From the NCBI RefSeq assembly GCF_010093815.1, contig NW_022985558.1, forward strand, positions 907,459 to 971,458: a stretch of 64,000 nt of DNA, read 5' to 3'. Source of the stretch: Pseudovirgaria hyperparasitica (Eukaryota; Ascomycota; Dothideomycetes; Acrospermales; Acrospermaceae). Position numbers and translations under genes: made by a program. Below the pieces are notes generated by a model. It saw nothing but the letters and a program-made list of their open reading frames with translations, was not told the DNA's origin and made no database searches. Below are positions 22,255-34,023 of the stretch, one piece after another (the stretch's first letter is position 1; every line of letters begins with the position of its first letter).

Positions 22255-25200
22255 ATGGGAAACACATCATCCACACTGGTCACTCCAGTAAAGGTGCAAA
22301 ACCGGCTTTCCAAGCCAAAGACGAAGTCCAATTCCCCTAACAACCTGCCCACTGGTCAGACACACAAGCTCGACCGTTTGGAAGGATCGCAGAACGAGAC
22401 AGGGAACGAACCGGCAACACAATCGATCGGAAGCGGTTCTAAAAGCATGTCCAGCGTCCGCGAACACTTGCGAAGAACGCTGTGTGATACAAGAGCCAGT
22501 GCCGATACTATGCCCAACCACAACAGCGGCAACGATTGCCTTGGAGATATAGCATATCCTGTACAGGAAAGATTCATGACTCGTTCAAGAGCAGGCTCAA
22601 CTTCATCTGAAGGCCAGACGAGTCCTACCCGTGATTCGGATTGCCGGACGGTGGCGGTAGGCCACAGCTCTTGTCTCGAGAGTCAGGACGCGCTGGGTAT
22701 CAGTCGGAACCTTAGCAAAAGCGCTTCACCCAAAGATATGGGATCCCTCCGTACGTTACAGCTGTGTCCTACCAAGGGACTTGTCTGATTACTTTTACTG
22801 ATATATGTTTCAATCAGGCAAAGCATTAGGGCCGGAAACGGCCCATAGGCAAAGCCCCTCACTGCCAACAAAGCCCGACGATGAACTTACAAAGAGATCG
22901 TCTACAGCCCTAATAAGGCGTCGTTCCCTTGCTGCTCCTGGTATTGCCACGCGTGAGACAACGCCGGAGGTTTTGCAGTCAAAGGGTCAACAATCCGAGG
23001 GATCTTTGTCAAATGGTAAAGTTTGGGCAATGGAGGAATTTGTACCATCGCCACTTGCGTACCTCGTCAATCTCAATTCGACAAGGTCCGAAACACCTGT
23101 TAACCTGGAACCTCCTCAGATTGGAGGCTTAGAGCTAGGATCGCTGCGGATCACCAACGGGACCGCGTCCCCAGCACCAAGCGTATTATCGAGAAATATA
23201 CCAGCGGCGAACGACTCGGCCGAAGAGCTTCAACAGGACGATGCGTACGCCACGGAATTGGAAGGGACAGCCAGCGTCGAAGGTCTGGCTGCCAACAAGG
23301 CAAACCACTCACCAATTCAAAGAGCGTCTCAAGGCCCCAAGAGACGTGGCGCGCGCAAACATTCAAAATCTCTCTCGCGTTTTGACTGTCCGTCGAAGAT
23401 GCAACGTTGTGAGCCCGCATTGGGGTCTCCGCAGGGCTTTCCAGTCGAGCCGATAGCATCTCCGGATCATCCACGCAGTAAGAGAACGTTAAGTGCCCAG
23501 CTTTTTGCAGACGACTACATAGCAGAGATTTCACCCGGCCTGTATCCAGATGGTGTCCCGAGACCCACCATGACTGTTGACCCGCGAAGTCCCCCGGTAG
23601 AAATGACTACAACACTCGACAAGGAGCCCAAAGATGGTTTGATCGGGACTGTCACGGGAAAGTCGAGCAATTCTGAACGATATTACAGCAAGTACCGTCA
23701 CAGTGTTCATTCTGGCTATTCAAGTGGAGCTAGTGTGGCCGGCACTTTGGATAAACCCGGAGCGGAGAAGGATTATTTCCAGCTTCGAAAGCGCCAATAT
23801 ACTGTGGATGCTCCTGGCGTCATGATGTCGCCATTTAGTTTTCAGGAGGATTTCTCCGAATCATCATATGTGCAGGAGAGCAGCTCGAAATTCGCCGGAC
23901 AAGCTACTCAAAGTACGACTAAGAGTCCGTTGCTGAGGGAATCGAAATCGTGGCGCTCTTCCTCTTTCGGAACGCCTTCGACGATCCCGCCAGACACATT
24001 AACTTCAGACGCATCCGAAACCTTTGGATGCAAGAGTCCAGCAATGAATAAAAAATTACAGAAGAAGCGCCCGGGATCCACACAGCCTGAGGTCAACTCA
24101 CCCAAATCCACAAGCGGTGACAACATTCCTGATGTCCCAAAAAAGCTGGTGGACACTTTCGAGCGTAGGGTGGTAGGGTCTCCTGGCACAAACGACTTGC
24201 AGCATACGCCTAGCGCGGGCAGCCATACTGGTACGGACGGCGAAGACGACTCCTCTTCCCCCAGCCCTGCCACTATTGAGTTCTCATCTCTGGGATTGCC
24301 AAAAGATGATTTCAAAGATGGAAACCAACACGAAGACGACCGACCACCAACTCCGCCACCTCACCGATATCCTCCTAGTTTGTACAGCTCGACTCGGTAT
24401 CCTTATGAAGCTCCATTACTAGATGAGACATGCACCACCATCAAAGACTTTGGGACTGTAGCTGATTCACTCGGCGCATCCCCGTACGACATCGCCACTA
24501 GCTCTCATCGCACTAGACCTGTGGCATCCCGAACCCGGACGCATCCTCACCAGATTGGCAACGCGATGTCGAGGCCAAAGTCGATGTATAGTATGACTGA
24601 CGAGGCCGCAGCGGAGTTTGCGCGCATGCGAAGCCTTGACCGTATGAGTACGGACAGTCAAACCCGCAGCAAGTCACGACCACGTACTGAATCCGCTCCG
24701 AACACAAACGTTGCCGGACGTTTGTGGCACCTTAAGACTAAGTACGAGGACATTCCTCCTGTGCCTCGCATACCCCCGCACGGGGAGTACAAGGTTCAGT
24801 CTCGACATTCACCACCAGTGGTCGCTCACACCAAACCGCTCATGAGGCAGGACTCTGCGCATTCGTCCGCAGAAGATGAAGCACCGCCGTCTGAGCCAAG
24901 ATCCCAGAGAGAATGGGAGCAGACGCATCGCTCATGGTCAAAACGACGAAAGGCAATCAAGGAAGCCATGAAACTACTTGAAGAGCAGCTGGAAGCCACG
25001 AAGATGCCACCAAAGCGACCGGCCAGGAACACGGCTTGGCCAACAAAAGCTAGAGAGCGACCTCTGTCAGAAGGCTCGACGAGATCGGGTGGGTCAGATA
25101 GGAATGTTCTTTGCGACAGATACGGCGGCGGTCTACGCTACGGGTACGAGGCAGGGTATGGACTCAGTGGTAGTGCAGGCACAAGGCACAAGCAGAGCGC

Positions 25201-25285
25201 AGCGAGCAGAAAGAGCGCGCATGTGGCATATACATATGGAGTGGATTTGTCGGATATTCCAGTGTTTGTGCAGGAGATGCGTTGA
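22255..25285 (+). CDS. Large disordered protein with myristoylation-type N-terminus
   Basis: Exons 22255-22750 and 22818-25285 give 987 residues. The start ATG lies in AGCACCATGGG context, and the protein begins MGNTSS, a good N-myristoylation motif (Gly2, Ser6) that could tether it to membranes. Nearly all the rest is Ser/Pro/Thr-rich and looks disordered, with many basophilic phosphorylation-like sites (RRRSLAAP, RKRQYTV, RPKSMYSM) and a polyproline stretch (RPPTPPPHRYPPS). Near the C-terminus a basic amphipathic helix (RREWEQTHRSWSKRRKAIKE type, then AMKLLEEQLEA) may form a coiled coil. I do not recognise a catalytic domain or a named family. A scaffold or signalling role at a membrane is speculation from composition only. 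The 67-nt intron is canonical (GTACGT...CAATCAG). Confidence 0.8.
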
Positions 25286-25336
25286 TTTCAGCTCTGATTA
25301 ATGGTTTTGCATGGCAATGTTTTCATGTTTTTAACA

Positions 25337-25386
25337 GACGATGAAGATGACGATGACGATGGCGATGACGATGACGACGACGATAT
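25337..25386. repeat. (GATGAC)n imperfect tract
   Basis: GAT and GAC triplets alternate for about 50 bp, starting about 50 bp after the stop codon of the 987-residue gene. In a coding frame it would give poly-Asp, but it lies outside the frame. Confidence 0.8.
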
Positions 25387-26189
25387 ATTTGAGCATACAC
25401 AAGCCAAAGAGCTATGAAAGTGGCGTTATGGGATGATTTACATGATGGTATACGATTATTGGGTATATATTGCTCGCGATTTACTGGAAAGGATAATTGA
25501 TATAGTAATTGACGTACACTTACATAAGCAAGTCATGCAATGTTTCGGTGACACGCCCTTGTTAGACATGGGACCATTGGATAGCCAAAGACGATATGCT
25601 GCACCCATGACCGACAGTGAAGCTCTCCTGTGAAATGAGGTGAGCGATAGAATGACGTTCCGGCAGTAATCAAACAACAACATGTCTCATCTCAACCCCT
25701 CGGACAAGTTGCGAGCGTGTTTCAGCAGAGGAATGAGCAAGGATGGATGAATCATAAATAGCTCTCTCCATCCTACCTGGGAGGACGTACCGTACGCAAG
25801 GACGAATAGATTGACAGTCAATGCAGTCTGATCGCATGCTGCCATTGGAGGAGGAGCCTTTGATTATGATGATAATAATAAAAGGCATGGTGACGGGGCG
25901 AAGCAAGAGTTGCACGGTACGGTACCTAGTAATTAGCTAGGGATCATTAGGGTTCTGCTGGTCCCCCTCCCTAATGATTACCCACACAGGTACCAACATG
26001 CTCTACGTAGAGAGAGCCAAGGGGGGGAGTTTAATGGTTGACACTGCGCCCGGATCGAGCCGCTGTTGGCTGGACCTTGTCTACAGTACTGTATGACGCG
26101 CCCCACCTGGGCAGTGGGCACCATTCGCCCGACTCTCTCCCCAATAAACGGGCCACCTTTCGTCGCGTCCCCTCATGTTATCCCGTCGT

Positions 26190-26238
26190 GGGGCTGGCGG
26201 ACTGGCGGGCTGGCGGGCTGGCGGGCTCGCGGGCTGGG
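26190..26238 (+). repeat. CTGGCGGG tandem repeat, G-quadruplex-capable
   Basis: About five near-identical units of CTGGCGGG or CTCGCGGG. Successive GGG runs are spaced by five-base loops, which fits the G3N1-7 quadruplex pattern. It lies about 440 bp upstream of the trehalose-synthase subunit gene. Confidence 0.7.
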
Positions 26239-26676
26239 GCGCTGCTGTTTCGGCCAGGTTTCTGCGTTGAGGGGGCTTGCTTGTCCATTATCCCCCCAGG
26301 CTCGCTAGGGTTACGGCCACGTTTTGCTTAGACTGGTTGCCAGTCCTGCCCTGTCACCCTGTACTCTTCACCTCCAGAGTGACGAAATCTCACCGGCCAC
26401 CACTATCACCCTGCACAGGCACAGTACACTTCTGTCTTTCTGTAGGTGCGACCGTAGCTTTCTTTTTGTTTCTATCCTCCCTTCGCCTTAAATCTTCTGT
26501 TCTGCTGTCCTCATCCAAATCTTCTCTCCTTTGCGCTCATACAGAGAGCAACATCCCTTCATTCTCCCTGTGAACGTCCGTCTTTCAATACCACCACTTC
26601 AGCTACTACTCAGCTATTCATAGCTCGCTTGTGATTGGCGCTCTACTGCGATCCGCCAACCTCATCAACTGCGACA

Positions 26677-29629
26677 ATGTCGACCTTTGTCGTGTCGCTG
26701 TGAGTCTACACAATTCAGATTTTGGGCTTGAGTGGCTAATAGTGTCTCTCCTCTCCAGCTTTCTACCCTATACGGTTGATTTCCAGGACATTCCTACTCC
26801 CGCACGCCGTGATAGTCCTCCCGCGACCGCTAGACCGCCTACGGGCCACAGTGCGCACGGCCAAAGAGACTCTATCCCCGATTTCTCGGCTCTCGACAAG
26901 AAAGCCAGTCTGTTTCACCATCCTACCCCCCCTCGGACGCCTGCCAGCGCCACCCACCAATACGATGACTTCTTCAAACATGCCACCAGCGTAGCTTCTC
27001 ACTTTCCCAAACCTCACGACCCTCGATCTCTTGTCCGTAGCGACTCGTTCGCTCCAGACTGGGGTAGCAGCTCGTTCTTCAATCAGCCAAAGTCCAGAGC
27101 CGGCCCCGCACCGCCAGATACAATTCTTGAGTACGCCAAAGCGCAAGAGCGTGTGAACAGTGCGAGGAATCATCAGCGTCGTAAAACTGGAGAGCGCGGT
27201 CCTCCGCGCGAGAAGAGCGGTGAGAGAGGTGCATGGCGAGACAAGTGGACCATAGAGCCAGCGGTACAAGGCAATGGCGGTCTTGCCAATGCTATCAATG
27301 CTGCAGTTGAGGCTGGCAGCATGGGTGACGTGATCTGGGTTGGCACTCTGGGCTTCCCGACCGACAGTTTGGAAGAGGCCCAGAAAGACGACATACACGA
27401 CCGACTTGAATCAGAGTTTGAAGCATTACCGGTCTACGTGAGTGACAGCGATTTCGATGGCCACTATACGCATTACTGCAAGACGATTCTGTGGCCTGTC
27501 TTTCACTATCAGATTCCCGACCATCCTAAGAGCAAAGCGTATGAGGATCATTCATGGATATTCTACGTCAACCTCAACAAAGCATTTGCCGAGAAAATCA
27601 TCAAGAGCTACAAAAGGGGTGATATTGTCTGGATTCATGACTACCATTTACTCCTGGTTCCTAAGCTCGTCCGAGATGCCCTCCCCGACGCGCAAATTGG
27701 CTTTTTCCTACACACTGCCTTCCCATCGTCGGAAGTCTTCCGCTGCCTATCTGTACGGAAGGAGCTCCTTGAAGCTATGCTGTCCTCCAATCTAGTAGCA
27801 TTCCAGACCCGCGAATATGCCCATCATTTCTTGCAGACTTGCAGTCGTCTTCTCGTGGTGGAGGCTACCGAAGAAGGCATCCAGCTCGATAATAGGTTTG
27901 TCAACGTCACGTGGTTACCCATGGGTATCAATCCTGAGGGTCTTTCCATTGCGCGTGAAGACGAGTCCGTTGGCGACTGGATCAAGGTCATGGAGGAGAG
28001 GTACAAGGGTAAAAAGCTGATTGTCGGGCGTGACAAGATGGACCAAGTTGGAGGAATCCGACAGAAGTTTTTGGCGTATGAGCTGTTCTTGAACAAGTAT
28101 CCAGAATGGAAAGACAAGGCAAGCATAGCCATATCCTCTGAAAGGTCGTTTCTAATGATACCCAGGTCGTCATGATACAGGTCGCAACATCGACGACGGA
28201 GAATCCTGAGCTTGCTGAAACAATCTCGGATATCGTTACTCGCATCGACTCTGTCCACTCTACACTCGCGCATCAACCTTTGGTCTTCTTAAGACAGGAC
28301 ATTGATTTCTCGCAATATCTCGCTCTTCTGTCAGTCGCCGACGTGCTCATGGTCACGAGTCTTCGAGAAGGACTCAACCTTACATGTCATGAGTATGTTT
28401 TCTGTCAGGATGGCAAGGCCAGTCCGAATGGTGAGAAGAAGCATGGACCGTTGATTCTGAGTGAGTTCACCGGAAGTGCTGCGGTCTTCAACGGCCAAGA
28501 ACTGCCTGTGAACCCATGGGACTACAAAAATTGCGCCGAAGCCATCAAGATCGCGCTCGAGATGACACCAGAGGAGAAGGTGCGTCGCTATGGCAAGCTT
28601 CGAGATGTTGTCATGCACCACACTGGAGAATTCTGGAGCCGCACACTCATCAAGTCCCTTGCCCGAGTCCACGACGAGCATTATAAGCGCGATACCATGT
28701 CCATTCCTCGACTTTCAGCATCTCAGCTCAGCCAGAAATACAAGGAGTCGAGCAACCGCTTGTTCCTTCTTGACTATGAGGGCACGCTTGCAACCTATGG
28801 CTCTCCGGCTCGAATGGTTGTCGATTCCCCACAACGAGTCCTTGACACGCTTAGCGAACTCCTGCTTGATCCGAAGAACACTGTCTATGTCATGTCCGGC
28901 CGCACCAAGGAGGAACTAGAGTTCCTTTTCAATCGTGTTCCTGGACTCGGCTATATCGCAGAAAATGGCTGCTTTGTTCGCGAGGCTGGTGCTGGAAGTA
29001 TTGTCGATGATCCCAAAGAATGGACATGCTTTCCTGACCAAGCTCGCATGGAAGAGTGGAAAGAAGCCGTTCATGGAATCCTGCAGTACTACCAGGAGCG
29101 TATGGAGGGATCTTGGATCGAACAGCGCTATTGCAGTCTTATCTACCATTACGACAAGGCTGAGGACCTGGAGTCGGCGCAAAAGCACGCAGGTGACTGT
29201 GCCAACCATATCAACGACGCTTGCCGCGACCAACGCGTCCACGCCATTCCAGTCAAGGACGCCGTCATCATCGAGCCAATGGACTATGACAAGGCAACGG
29301 CGGCCAAGTATGTTCTGGGTCTGATGACGGGCGGAGAGGGATCAAACCTCAAACCCGCGATCGGCAAGCCCGACTTCTTGTGCGTAGCGGGGAATGACCG
29401 TGACGATGAGGTGCTGTACCGCTGGGCAAACGAGATGGGCGAGCATGCCGAGATCAAACATGTCACGACCGTCAGTGTCGGCCAGAGGAATACACAGGCG
29501 CAGAGCACGCTCACGCAGGGCACAACGGGGTTGTTGAGCGTTTTGCAGCGCCTGAGCAAGGCCGGTGGACCCAATGGCACGAGAGGACGGAGCACTACTG
29601 GGAGTAGCCAGTTCCGAAGCATGTCGTAG
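26677..29629 (+). CDS. Trehalose-6-phosphate synthase complex regulatory subunit (Tps3/Tsl1 type)
   Basis: Exons 26677-26699, 26759-28118 and 28166-29629 give 948 residues. The short first exon gives MSTFVVSLFLPYTVDF, the family's N-terminus. A Ser/Pro-rich segment follows with SLVRSDSFAPDW, a possible 14-3-3 or kinase site. A GT20 glycosyltransferase domain (about 200-625) has WIHDYHLLLVPK, GFFLHTAFPSSEVFR and SLREGLNLTCHEYV. The C-terminal trehalose-phosphatase-like domain has LDYEGTLA (Asp664, with Glu666 where active enzymes have Asp) and GNDRDDEVLYRW instead of GDDxxDE. These changes suggest a poor or inactive phosphatase, as in Tps3/Tsl1, which organise the Tps1/Tps2 complex. Intron 2 is GC-AG. 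Cytosolic by family. Confidence 0.92.
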
Positions 29630-30789
29630 ACCGGTGGAGGAGGTTTCTGCGTTGATGCCCACTGGATTCTTCCCCTTCACTCACGATGATATGATTCCTG
29701 CTTGCTTTTTGGCACTAGTATTCGGGCGGTCGAGCGAGCGATTGAGTCGGCTAGTGCTGTTTCTCCTGTACGAGTCTCTTGCACCCCATTACATTGCATC
29801 CCCGTGCGCTCTGCATAGCATAAACTGCGAGTTTATTAGAAAAATTACACCACCTTTGGCTATATATGTATACATTTCCCCACTTGCTTGCGTAGCTCTG
29901 TGTTCATCACCACTGATTCCTCCATCTCGTCGGGTCTGATTTGGTTTCAGCCATCCCCTTCCTCCGTCCCCATGTAGTAGAAATGTAGAGCTATGCATCT
30001 GGCATATCGATGGGGCTGGTTGCCCGTGTGTGGACGACGCAGTGCTTGGGAAGGCGTCGTTGTGGCGCGTGCATGTCGATCGTGGTGCTTCTTTGAGCAT
30101 GGGTATTGTTAGGACGAGTATATTGGTTTGCTAATATTTAGTGGTGAAGCATTTGAGAAGGGTCCAGTCTGACAGGTACACTAACTCACTATCCGGATTA
30201 GGAATATAGAGCTTGGACTTCCCATAAGTGTGGAGCCGGCACGCGAGCAACGCGAGGTGGATTCCGAGGGGCGTGCCATGTGTCAGAAGGAGAGACCGGG
30301 CCCGTTGTATGACATGGCTTAAGTGCTGGGTGCCTTCATTCTGACAAGAATATGGGGATATGCTATTTGCTTGATGCGTGCCCTGGCAGTCTTGTATGTA
30401 TATTGAGGACTGGAAAGTAGGAGTGTTTATGTATTTGTATCGCAGGATCTCTCGACAACTGACGTCATTAAAGCTCGACGAGGCTTAACTGCGATTTACT
30501 TTGCGGCTAACTTGATATGGTAATCTAGGACGACGCCATGACTTCTTTGGGTGTAGTAGCCGCGCACTAGTACTTCAAGTCTTCAACCTCGCGCCCGAAT
30601 GAGAGTTGGCATCGAACTCCTTTTCCTCCTTCTGTTACGGAATGGCGTTCGGGGCGGCTCAGCTGCAGCTTTCCAGACGTCATGTCGTCCGCCCTCATAG
30701 ACAGATCCTCATCGCGTCAATGTCTTGCTGATTCCATCCTTCATGGACCTGCGACAGCTGCAGCAAGACCAAAGTAGCCAAAGATAGAC
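29630..30789. other. Intergenic, no gene seen
   Basis: This is the 3' flank of the trehalose gene and the promoter of the membrane-protein gene. Short frames (for example 29789-30100, minus) are unsupported. I looked for tRNA-like B boxes and found none. Confidence 0.5.
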
Positions 30790-32901
30790 ATGGCCAGCCT
30801 ACCCGGCGACATCTACACTGGAACCTGGACCAACTGGGGTGAGTCGTGTCTTCACACATATACTACTGCTATACGCGCTCGTTGCTGACTCTGGGGCGAA
30901 AAGACAGAGGACGTGTACTTGGATCAACAATCACCATCTCGACACAGCAAGGCTTGTTCCTGACGGCATTCCTAGCGATATGGATCACCTGGACAGGCGC
31001 CCATCTATGGGGCATCCTCTGCTTCTGGATGATGCAGCACCAGTCGACACCAGAACCCCGTGACGGCCTTCACCACCAACGCCAGGCTCTCCTTCGCAAT
31101 TCTGGTGCGCCCGGAGATGCCTTCTGGAGTCTCTCCAAGGTGGCGTGGGCGTGGCGTCGTCGGCCTGAATCCAAGGCGATCAAGCGTTCGATGCCTGCGA
31201 TTGCGGTCGCGCTCCTGCATATGGCTGCATTCGCCGTCGCTGGTATCTTCTCCTCCAGAGTTACCCAGGCCGGTGCTGAGGTCCTCGTCGCTCCGGGTAC
31301 GTGCGGGTGGCTATCTACAGATGTTGGGTTCACGTATAATCGCTATGCGGCGCTGCGTTCGACGGCTCGTGAGAGTCTGACGTATGCCCGTTCGTGCTAC
31401 TCGTCTGGAGAGAGCAGTGACGATAGTAACGACGATGGCGAGGAGCGAGACCGCACATGTCGCCAGTATTCTCGAGTCCAGCTTGGGAACCGGACGATAG
31501 ACTTTGACGCGAAGTGTCCCTTTGACGCCTCGATGTGTGGCGGTGAGCCTTCCATGTCGCTTGACACCGGATATGTTTCGTCGAGTTCTGATTTCGGCAT
31601 CAACACCCCTAATGACGAAGAGATGTGGCTTCGCAAGGTAGTGACGTGGAGTCCCCTGAATCTCACTGGGCATGTCGGCGATCCGGTCCCGGCCAGCGAC
31701 TCGGATCCAAACGAGACCATCTCGTCGTATTACCTGGGAGACAGCATAGTAGACGGCGTTCGCTACAACTTTACCTTCCAACTCTCGAATGCGTACAGGC
31801 CTGAGAATGTCCGGCAATACATCCTCACGTAAGATTGCATCCTGTCTTGATATGACGAGCTGACAGAGCATTAGACCTTTCCATGCCTATCTCAATGAAT
31901 CAGACCAAGACTACTTCCCAATCGTCCAGCTGAACCGCACCGACGCCGACGTGACCGTACTAGAACTGAACAACTTCATGAACTACGAAGCCCCAACCAC
32001 AGATGCTCTCTACGGCACCGACCAGAACATCAGCTCAAACGGCTACTACACACCACTGAATCGATACACCGCCCTCGCCGCCACAGAGCAATACCAGCTC
32101 TGCACCGCCCCTGAACAAGCATCCTGCACCCCTCTCAGCGGCATCCACACCCAACCCCTCTCAACCCTCACCCTCACCCCCAGCCGCACCACACTCGCAT
32201 CCCACCTCCTCCGCATCATGCGCGAAAGCACAATCGACAGCACAGTCGGCTACCTCGGCAGCCAATCCCTCCTCATCCCCGACCTCGCCCTGACCGAAGG
32301 CCGCCTCGTCTCCATCGCCCCGCCGCCCTACCAATGGCTCCTCGACGCCGAACACATCCACAACATCTCCCTCGCCTTTGCCCAGCGCCTCGCCGTCCAC
32401 TTCGTCGCCCACTCCTCCGCCCCCGTCATCCCCGGCGTCCAGGTCCCTCTCGGCCAGCTCGAACCGCTGTCTACCGACCAGCTCCGTCTGTGCGCCCTCC
32501 AGAAGGTCCGCAGCTACACCTTTGCGAGCTTCACGACGCTTGGCGTCGCACTCATTTTCAGCGTCGGCGGCCTCGTCATGCTCGTTAATTGCTGTCTCTC
32601 TGACGTTGTCAAAGCGCTGCGTGCGCGTAGGGCGGGTGCTGCTGGAAGCAACGAGAAAAGCGTCGAATGGATCGAGACTGAAGTGCTGCAATTGCAGCGT
32701 CTTGCTGTTGAAGGGCGGAATGTGGGTGGTGCGTGGGCGGGGCTGAGGAGTGCGGTGCCGGTGCCGGTTGATGTGAGGCAGGTGTGGAGTTCGAGTGTGT
32801 TGGATGGGAAGGATGCTGTGGGTATGGGTGCTGGTGTAGGCGGGAGAGCTGGCGAGTATCAGTCTGTTCGGAAGGATGAGGGGGATGTGGGGGAGGATTA
32901 G
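30790..32901 (+). CDS. Fungal-specific multi-pass membrane protein, function unknown
   Basis: Exons 30790-30838, 30904-31828 and 31875-32901 give 666 residues. The start MASLPGDIYTGTWTNW and the following GRVLGSTITISTQQG match a family I know only as hypothetical proteins widespread in moulds. Membrane segments lie at about 32-60 (LFLTAFLAIWITWTGAHLWG), about 125-150 (PAIAVALLHMAAFAVAGIFS) and near 555-585 (TFASFTTLGVALIFSVGGLV). Between the second and third is a long extracellular or lumenal region of about 400 residues with many N-glycosylation sequons (NRT, NLT, NET, NFT, NES, NIS) and paired cysteines. The short C-terminal cytosolic tail is Gly/Val-rich. No enzyme motif is visible. Both introns are canonical, with phase-matched joins at TGG G|AC and AC|A CCT. 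Confidence 0.85.
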
Positions 32902-33405
32902 ATGGGATGGATATACAGATGTGGTTTGGAGTAGGTCGTGGTTTAGCATAGTGTGTGTATGTGCAGACGGCGATTGATAGTCAGTAAGTCCAGTCAGTCA
33001 GCTCAGTCGTGCATGAAGGAAGCCTCGTCGATCTCAGATTTCGATGCCCCCCCCCCAATTCCACCCAGTTTTGAGGTCGTAAACTACAGTGAATTGTCAA
33101 GCGATAAATACACGTCAAACCCACCCACGCACCCAACCCCCCTCTCAGCAAGATCTAAGAATCACCAGTATGTCAAACCCCCCTAACACCCCCTTATTTA
33201 CAAACACCCTCGCCTCGCAACAGTAAGCACTCCTCTAATCCTCTAACCCCCTAACCCTAGACTAAACCCAAACCAAAAACCAACCAAGAAAAAAAAAAGG
33301 TTCTCTAGCCTCATACGTCATCCATACGCTAACTACCCAACAACATATCCAACAACATATCCAACACCCACAAAACCCGACCCAAAAAACCACAAACACG
33401 CTATA

Positions 33406-33433
33406 CTTTCTTTCTTTCTTTCTTTCTTTCTTT
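33406..33433. repeat. (CTTT)n microsatellite
   Basis: Seven tandem CTTT units in the intergenic region upstream of the SDR gene. Confidence 0.9.
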
Positions 33434-33850
33434 CCTTCTCCGCCCAATCAAACCCCCACAACTCACTCCCCCACCAAACAACAAGCAGTTACCTCCCAAA
33501 CCGCCAGCACACCAAAACCCAAACTCCCGGATAGTCCCGGAGGAAACCGGGGTTTTGCCCACTGCTATATCCGGACCCGCCTTCCTCTGCCTCTTGTCGT
33601 CGCTGATTAGCTGATTCGCTGATTGGCTGATTGGCTGCAGTGCGAGGAATAGGGAGAAGTAGTGTTGATGACGCGGGCTTGCGAGATGTTGCGAGGCTGT
33701 TGATTTTGTTGGGGGGGTTTGAGAGAGAGAGAGAGACGGGGTTAGGTAGTGTGTTTTTTCGGCGGTTATGGGAGAGGGGGGGGGGGAGATAGATTGGGGT
33801 TAAGGGGGAGGTTGCGTGTGTGATGTATGATGTATGTGTATGTGTATGTG

Positions 33851-33860
33851 TATATATAAA
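33851..33860 (+). promoter_or_regulatory. TATA box of the SDR gene
   Basis: TATATATAAA lies 164 bp before the start codon and is followed by a C/T- and CA-rich leader, the arrangement usual for expressed fungal genes. Confidence 0.55.
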
Positions 33861-34023
33861 CTGCTCGTCGCAGGTTCGTGGTTGTTTGCATCACTGTCAC
33901 CATCACCATCAACACTCTCAGCCTTCATTCTTCATCCTTCATCCTCCATCAACATCAACGACCCAAACTCAAATCTCTCACCCCCAACACCAAGCCCGAA
34001 CCTCCGTCATCAACTCAAAAACC

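Larger units (their letters stand above)
25286..26676. other. Intergenic with GAT/GAC tract and G-rich tandem repeat
   Basis: This is the 3' flank of the disordered-protein gene and the promoter of the trehalose gene. A (GATGAC)-type tract lies at 25337-25386, a G-rich tandem repeat at 26190-26238, and a C/T-rich leader at about 26450-26600. No gene is seen. Confidence 0.55.
32902..34023. other. Intergenic, C-rich with simple repeats
   Basis: This is the promoter of the SDR gene and the 3' flank of the membrane-protein gene. It is strikingly A/C-rich from 33040 to 33540, with a C9 run near 33049, a short telomere-like CCCCTAACCCTAG at 33247-33259, a CTTT tract at 33406-33433, a short GA tract at 33721-33735 and a TATA box at 33851. 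Confidence 0.6.

Noticed and set aside
33246-33259. CCCCTAACCCTAG as a telomere
   Set aside because: Only about two imperfect units inside a region flanked by single-copy genes; not a chromosome end.
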